Assembly: GCA_020723365.1 (NCBI GenBank)
Contig: DYJB01000021.1
Span: 8,495-22,943, forward strand
Length of the DNA stretch: 14,449 nucleotides
Source: Candidatus Aquidulcis sp.
GTDB taxonomy: Bacteria; Chloroflexota; Anaerolineae; Anaerolineales; E44-bin32
Reading direction: 5' to 3'
Position numbers and translations under genes: made by a program. The notes under the pieces were generated by a model. The model saw only the letters and a list, made by a program, of their open reading frames with translations. It had not been told where the DNA came from and did no database searches. Positions 12,501-14,449 of the stretch are shown in pieces; position 1 is the stretch's first letter, and each line of letters begins with the position of its first letter.

Positions 12501-14449
12501 CTCGAATTGACCAGCCCGGACCACGACGGATTCGATCCCGGCGGGTTGAAGGTCACGCCGGGCGGGGCGACCTGCGGCGGCGTAAAGGCGCCCGTCGGGC
12601 TGCTCGTGGCGCCGATGCCCTTGGTGAGGAACAGCAGCGGCTCCTGGACCTGGATCTGGATGATGACGTCGGTCTCGGTCTCGCCGGCGTTGGTTGAGCC
12701 CTCATGCTGGCGCACCTGATTGGTGAGGAACAACCCGTCGGCAAACGGATCGGTGGTGACCGAGACGGTGAAGAGCAGGTCGACGCGCGAGGCGCGGTTG
12801 AGCGGATCGTCGAACGTGCCGTAGGTGATCAGCAGGCTGTTGTCCGGCGCCGAAGGCGCCAGTGCCGGCGTGATGCCGGAAAGCCCGGTTGGGCCGGTAA
12901 AGGTATCCGTGACATCGGTGCGACGAACTTGCCCCGGGGGAGGGATTCCCAGCGTATCGCTGTACGTCCAACCCGGCCCGGCGCTGCCGTCCGCATCCGG
13001 GTCGAGCACATCGAACACCGGCAGCGGCAGGTAGTCATGGAAGTGCAGGTCCTCGACATCCGAGGCCGGCATGTCGTAGGTGATGCGGTAGGTGACGGTG
13101 TCGCCCGGGGCCACCTGCGCCGGCGCACCCTCCACGCCGTTGATGGCGTAGAGCGACTTGGTCACCGAGCCGCGGGCGATGGTTACACCCGCCCCGCTGC
13201 CGTCCTCTTCGGTCTGACCCGTCGGCGCCAGGTCGGAGACGGCCAGCACATTCCCGGAGACGGTGACGCTGTCGGACTGCGTGTCGCCCTGATCCACCGA
13301 GCGATCGCCGGAGGGGAAGGTGTCGCTGAACTCGTCCTGAATCACCGTCCGAAAGACAATCGTGCCGGTCGTGGCGCCGTCGTTGGTTCCGGCGCAGTCG
13401 GGCGTCGGGCCCCCAGTGCCTGCGGGAGGCACACACCCGCCGACCATTTGGCCGGTCGCCTGCCCTCGGCTGATGATCTCGTCCGAGACGCGGAAGGTGA
13501 CGGTCGTCGTGCCGTCGTTGGGCGCCGGCGAGGCCGGCGTGTAGTTGGGGTCGACGGTGTAGTTGGCCAGCGCCATGCCGGCCGCCGGCAGCGAGAAGCC
13601 GTTGCCTGCGATCGCCAGCGTCGGGGCGAAGGTGGCGTCGAAGCGCTGGCCGTCACTGAAGACGTCCGTCAGCGTCACGGCATCGAAGGCGAAGAAGTCC
13701 GAGATCTGGAAGGCCAGCGTGTACTCGAGCACATCGCCGGGCGTGTTCGTGCTGTCCGTCGTGTTCCGGACCGACTTCTGGACGGCGATCGAGCGGTCGT
13801 TGAGCGTGTGCTCCGGCCCGGCGGCATCGATCGCGATCGGCGTGATCGGATCTCGCCCGTCGTCCGGGTCCCAGGAGGCCGAGGCGCTGGCGTTGTCCGC
13901 CGAGGTACGATCGTCGCCGCTGGCCGGCGGCAGGACGGGGGACCCGCCGGCATCGAATTGCGGTACATAGAACTCAAAGACGACACTGGCGCTCCCGCTG
14001 ACGGAGCCGGCGAAGGTGCACGAGAGCGTCCCGCCGGGGATGCCCGGCGGCGGAGGCGTGCAGCCGGAGATGGGACTGATCACGCTGGTGAACTGCAGAT
14101 TGTCAGGAAGGACGTCGGAGATCGTCAGCCCGGTCACGGACTGCGCGTCGGCGATCGAGGCCGTCAGTGTGTACCTTCGGGGATAGTTGGGACCGGTGGC
14201 GGTCTCGTCCTCAGGACCGGAATAGGCTTTCGAGAGGGTCATCAGCGTCGGCGTGAACGAGCCGCTCGGCCAGCCGGCGCCGTCGGGCGCCGCCGGGTTG
14301 ACGATCACGGCGTCACAGCACCAGTTGTCCAGCGGGTCGGCGCCGAAGCGGAAGCCGCCCCGCGCCCGGAGCGTCAGCGGCGTGCCGAGGTCGGCCAGGT
14401 TGCTCAGGTCCGCCTGAACGCTGACGGTGATCGGCGGCTGATCGGGGGC
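6581..14449 (-). CDS. Giant DUF11-repeat surface protein with LPATG motif and C-terminal sortase domain, N-terminus outside the window
   Basis: The frame is open to the right edge without a stop. It includes LTLRARGGFRFGADPLDNWCC upstream of the GTG at 14308, so that GTG is not the true start; at least 2622 residues are visible. Numbering from the 14308 codon: 14 beta-sandwich units of the DUF11/D2 type (about 21-2404), recognised by 'GDxVxYxxxxxN', 'xxxDxLPAGLxFxS' and 'LTNxAxV'; LPATGF at 2406-2411; an Ala/Pro linker; and a sortase domain about 2430-2575 with LEIPALKL, TAHV (His2486), TLITC (Cys2549) and HRMVA (Arg2562). The protein is rich in Thr/Ser/Asp/Gly, very poor in Lys, and its Cys are mostly paired. 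It is almost certainly exported, but the signal peptide is out of view. No TM helix follows LPATG or the sortase. Inferred role: a long rigid adhesin or fibre that carries its own transpeptidase for attachment or polymerisation. The architecture is clear; the biological role is not. Confidence 0.92.
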   Translation of the reverse strand, partial: APDQPPITVSVQADLSNLADLGTPLTLRARGGFRFGADPLDNWCCDAVIVNPAAPDGAGWPSGSFTPTLMTLSKAYSGPEDETATGPNYPRRYTLTASIADAQSVTGLTISDVLPDNLQFTSVISPISGCTPPPPGIPGGTLSCTFAGSVSGSASVVFEFYVPQFDAGGSPVLPPASGDDRTSADNASASASWDPDDGRDPITPIAIDAAGPEHTLNDRSIAVQKSVRNTTDSTNTPGDVLEYTLAFQISDFFAFDAVTLTDVFSDGQRFDATFAPTLAIAGNGFSLPAAGMALANYTVDPNYTPASPAPNDGTTTVTFRVSDEIISRGQATGQMVGGCVPPAGTGGPTPDCAGTNDGATTGTIVFRTVIQDEFSDTFPSGDRSVDQGDTQSDSVTVSGNVLAVSDLAPTGQTEEDGSGAGVTIARGSVTKSLYAINGVEGAPAQVAPGDTVTYRITYDMPASDVEDLHFHDYLPLPVFDVLDPDADGSAGPGWTYSDTLGIPPPGQVRRTDVTDTFTGPTGLSGITPALAPSAPDNSLLITYGTFDDPLNRASRVDLLFTVSVTTDPFADGLFLTNQVRQHEGSTNAGETETDVIIQIQVQEPLLFLTKGIGATSSPTGAFTPPQVAPPGVTFNPPGSNPSWSGLVNSSGLAAQPIDSDLAGVDAGDLATFALVIENQGSSPHGAFDIRLRDLLAPGYVIPSTGAGLNLQIRRGNGDAISFQALNTAGSAVGAPNTNPEYLFYDVGLNRGGLELLDPSDDEGVCQGHDLGDGANIVILTYDLQLAPGVEPGDVITNTASVTQYASRNDGPNFLDSGGPLTDTAQVTVANATSSKIFMLTSEAHTLDTTVPPRVAIGEIVRYRLVVRLPEGTATNFQMQDLLPAGMGFLDDGTATLAFVTNGGGLASAAFDSIPAIAGACTVNGSAADGTTPAAPLPCAIPDANIGSDSSTAADPDAYGDGVDPFFKLGTLTNADSDADNEFVVVEFNALVLNVASNGTGTVLSNGLRTTIDGSASGPDATPVTVRTAQPSIPVLANMKTVLPTSADAGDTVTYTVTFTAANGADNADAFEARLVDDLSLLPLTNIAFGAPSFNAACQSPTVTDASTATMLDLTFDRVRRGCTISLTYTAELTSAVAPGDLIINTLVLAYTSLPGSNGTPGNPTGSTTPGVPGAADGERTGTGVAPNTYRATDTATVTVFSTPVKSIIDTSEAHTGLVSGVERLAIGEIVRYRLVYRIAEGVAANFRLEDDLLAGLRFLDDGTAMAALVSNGAGLTSSTLAGGGLIVSGNETTIAGIRPTFVLPDNAVSSSAIDPNADAYASGTNVFFWFGDLTNADRDVDQEFVVVEFNALVENIAGNQAYNNVTGASTPVTLTNRFRTRIGAAGGTLGTYSAVLNAVVAEPLIIAPVKAVATTPGDAGDTVVYTLTATNSSAPPNGAAAFEVRLADTLNANLALQSVSVSAPGSTITDNSNIPGNLVDVLLDRLNPGASVVVTVTARVIDTAAAGLRIPNSFTVTYTSLPGNGTPTGPGNTTGSVTPGASGAANGERNGTSGGVNDYTASGTVNVDLSAPTIAKQAPVPAQQTIGGEADYDLLVTLPEGALTNLRVRDALPAGLAYVSHSVITTAAGSGGLLPVDYSGTLTTTPACPACVVGDSGVTLEFQFGDVQTNGSGPVNGTSANQFLVHVRARVLNVVGNQNGTPLTNSASLAYVNPQTGDTTVAGGSRTLTITEPELALVKVADDVTPAFGQVVTFRITVSHLPSSTADAFELSLADVIPAGLTYVASSLVNESGVAATLNDAGAPTLTAAWPTLVLGQSSVIRYQATVGSPPGLNVGDVLTNAVSLTWTSLSGVVAGERTGGGGIDDYRAATSTPVTVTGPDVRVAKTDGETNVAPGDTLTYTITITNDGNSTAPNVLLTDTIPANTTFQSASDGGAFALGIVTWPTFDLAALGSTTRTVTVLVDDPVPAGVTSLTNQTEAHDDGSAGPDPTPGNNLATDVDVLDAGPDLVITKDDGVDIVSPGSLLVYAIRYDNVGDQDATGVEITDTVPAETTFDAAASSPAWSCVPDNSAGSVCTVIIGDLAAGTGGNLTFAVRILDPVAAGTTQIVNTVSVRDDGANGADPTPGNNSDTDTDNLVTLPAADLTKSLVATNQAHTTTPAVAIGEILTYELVLTIPQGTMTSATLTDVLDLGLAFETCQDPVATGGLTTSLPGGFSDVCNLPANPSVAAEPPGGVADQGRRATFTLGTLTNPGPANATLTLRYTAVVIDNTENVRGVGLNNRVTWTWVGGQLVESAADVILVEPTLTLAKDAAPRTVPPGGVVTFTLSIANVAPPSDSPAFDLVLTDTVPVGMTYVPGSLTATGGGAVDDSAVPALTVTWPALGLGDTVSASFQATMDALPAGTRIRNDGFLAWSTLPGDVSAPQSSFNVLSTERLYDPPINANVVVAIPSLPATGFAPDKVTILPAAPAEAPYADLGAMLLEIPALKLSLPIVGVPAGKAGWDLTWLWDQAGYLEGTAYPTHRGNSALTAHVVLSDGRPGPFARLQDLRWGDRVLVRAYGQVYTYEVRTVARVIAGDLRPLGHKDQPWLTLITCHTYDEAGGRYLHRMVAQAVLVDVSDG
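6584..7021 (-). other. Sortase catalytic domain at the C-terminus of the giant protein
   Basis: Residues about 2430-2575 of the giant protein. Sortases are cysteine transpeptidases that cut LPXTG between Thr and Gly and pass the acyl-Thr to an amine. The complete triad is visible: His2486 in ALTAHV (nt 6851-6853), Cys2549 in WLTLITC (nt 6662-6664), and Arg2562 (nt 6623-6625). The fold also shows LEIPALKLSLPIVGV at the start and WGDRVLVRAYGQVYTYEV in the middle. The domain ends 13 residues after the Arg, with no C-terminal membrane helix. TAHV has Ala where many families have Gly before the His; Ala is also seen among sortases. I do not assign a class. Confidence 0.9.
7076..7093 (-). other. 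LPATGF sortase recognition motif, directly before the sortase domain
   Basis: Codons CTG CCG GCG ACC GGC TTC on the minus strand give LPATGF, residues 2406-2411. In ordinary sortase substrates LPXTG is followed by a hydrophobic helix and a basic tail. Here it is followed by an Ala/Pro-rich linker (APDKVTILPAAPAEAPY) and then the sortase domain. It lies just after the last DUF11 unit, the expected spot for a stalk-to-anchor junction. Confidence 0.85.
7097..8026 (-). repeat. Two-domain supermodule, diverged copy 4 (units 13-14), leading into LPATG
   Basis: Residues about 2095-2404. It starts NQAHT, AIGEILTYELVLTIPQG. The second domain has SPAFDLVLTDTVPVGM and ends WSTLPG...STERLYDP, a decayed form of the TSLPG...GERTG motif of the other copies. 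The chain then passes into the LPATGF junction. Two shorter single DUF11 units (11 and 12, nt about 8027-8809) separate it from copy 3. Confidence 0.55.
8810..9730 (-). repeat. Two-domain supermodule, diverged copy 3 (units 9-10)
   Basis: Residues about 1527-1833, shorter than copies 1 and 2. It keeps the LPEGALTNLRVRDALPAGL strand pair, an 'F-V-V-N-GN-G-LTN' closing region, ADAFELSLADVIPAGL in the second domain and TSLSG...GERTG at the end. It lacks the SEAHT opening. Confidence 0.6.
9731..10840 (-). repeat. Two-domain supermodule, copy 2 (units 7-8)
   Basis: Residues about 1157-1526. It matches copy 1 closely: SEAHT, AIGEIVRYRLVYRIAEG, FLDDGTAMAALVSNGAGL, EFVVVEFNALV, LTNRFRT, then DAGDTVVYTLTATN and VTYTSLPG...GERNG. 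Short identical DNA tracts remain between the copies, which points to tandem duplication within the gene. Confidence 0.75.
10841..11953 (-). repeat. Two-domain supermodule, copy 1 (units 5-6)
   Basis: Residues about 786-1156. It starts SEAHT, then AIGEIVRYRLVVRLPEGTATN, FLDDGTA, EFVVVEFNALV and LSNGLRT. A second domain follows with DAGDTVTYTVTF and a closing LAYTSLPG...GERTG motif. Copy 2 is offset by 1110 bp (370 codons) around the VRYRLV strand. There, 29 nt at 11856-11884 are identical to 10746-10774, and 22 nt at 11767-11788 are identical to 10657-10678. Confidence 0.75.

Larger units (their letters stand above)
7097..14248 (-). repeat. Array of 14 DUF11/isopeptide-D2-like domains (protein-level repeat)
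   Basis: Units begin at about residues 21, 173, 381, 556, 786, 986, 1157, 1358, 1527, 1689, 1834, 1960, 2095 and 2259. Each opens with a strand containing a single Lys (27, 178, 384, 563, 788, 992, 1158, 1363, 1529, 1692, 1839, 1966, 2100, 2264), then a 'GDxVxYxL' strand. Next comes the conserved Asp of the 'xDxLPAG' strand (65, 215, 425, 646, 833, 1029, 1204, 1401, 1563, 1728, 1873, 2000, 2141, 2301). Each ends in 'LTNxAxV' with Asn139, 530, 750, 958, 1097, 1329, 1465, 1658, 1794, 1929, 2063, 2235 and 2362. Unit 2 has an Asp-rich stretch instead of the Asn. Unit borders are approximate, judged by eye. Confidence 0.8.

Noticed and set aside
14306..14308. GTG as the start of the giant surface protein
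   Set aside because: The same frame continues upstream to the window edge with typical exported-protein sequence and no stop; no signal peptide follows this GTG.

Overview
The window is GC-rich DNA with long, tightly packed bacterial genes. The best guess for the host is a member of the Chloroflexota (Anaerolineae-like). Three things suggest this: a receptor kinase whose outer domain carries an 'NIAEG...DVNGDG...NPGD' stretch, a DUF11 giant surface protein ending in LPATGF plus a sortase domain, and very high GC. This assignment is inferred from remembered protein architectures; no marker gene is present.

Layout. Four genes fill almost everything. (1) Nt 1-1929, plus strand: a receptor-type Ser/Thr protein kinase that enters from the left edge, since its glycine-rich loop begins before the first Met in the window. 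(2) Nt 1926-3089, minus strand: MutY adenine DNA glycosylase with its NUDIX-like 8-oxoG-recognition domain. It meets the kinase tail to tail, and one CTAG supplies both stop codons. (3) Nt 3106 to about 6135, minus strand: a large membrane hybrid histidine kinase (2 TM, HAMP, GAF, GAF, PAS, HisKA, HATPase, receiver), 16 bp upstream of mutY and probably cotranscribed with it. (4) Nt 6581-14449, minus strand: a giant surface protein of at least 2622 residues that runs off the right edge. The roughly 445 bp between genes 3 and 4 has no credible gene. It holds a terminator-like hairpin just after gene 4 and a striking nested palindrome upstream of gene 3.

The giant protein is the most interesting object. 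I can divide it into 14 DUF11/D2-like beta-sandwich units, followed by an LPATGF sorting motif and, about 20 residues later, a complete sortase domain (His, Cys, Arg) that ends the protein. A sortase substrate motif and a sortase therefore sit in one chain, with the enzyme occupying the place of the usual hydrophobic anchor. In the unit region there are only 15 lysines. Fourteen of them are the first-strand Lys of the 14 units, and each unit has the conserved Asp of the 'TDxxP' strand. Thirteen of 14 end with the matching Asn of 'LTNxAxV'. That is the pattern of autocatalytic Lys-Asn isopeptide cross-links. Cysteines also come mostly in close pairs. The picture is a rigid, covalently locked surface fibre with its own attachment or polymerisation enzyme at the tip.

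How the genes fit together: the two kinases are separate sensory systems (an outward-facing Ser/Thr kinase and a mainly cytoplasmic GAF/PAS histidine kinase), and mutY is DNA-repair housekeeping. Nothing in the sequence directly ties them to the surface protein beyond adjacency.
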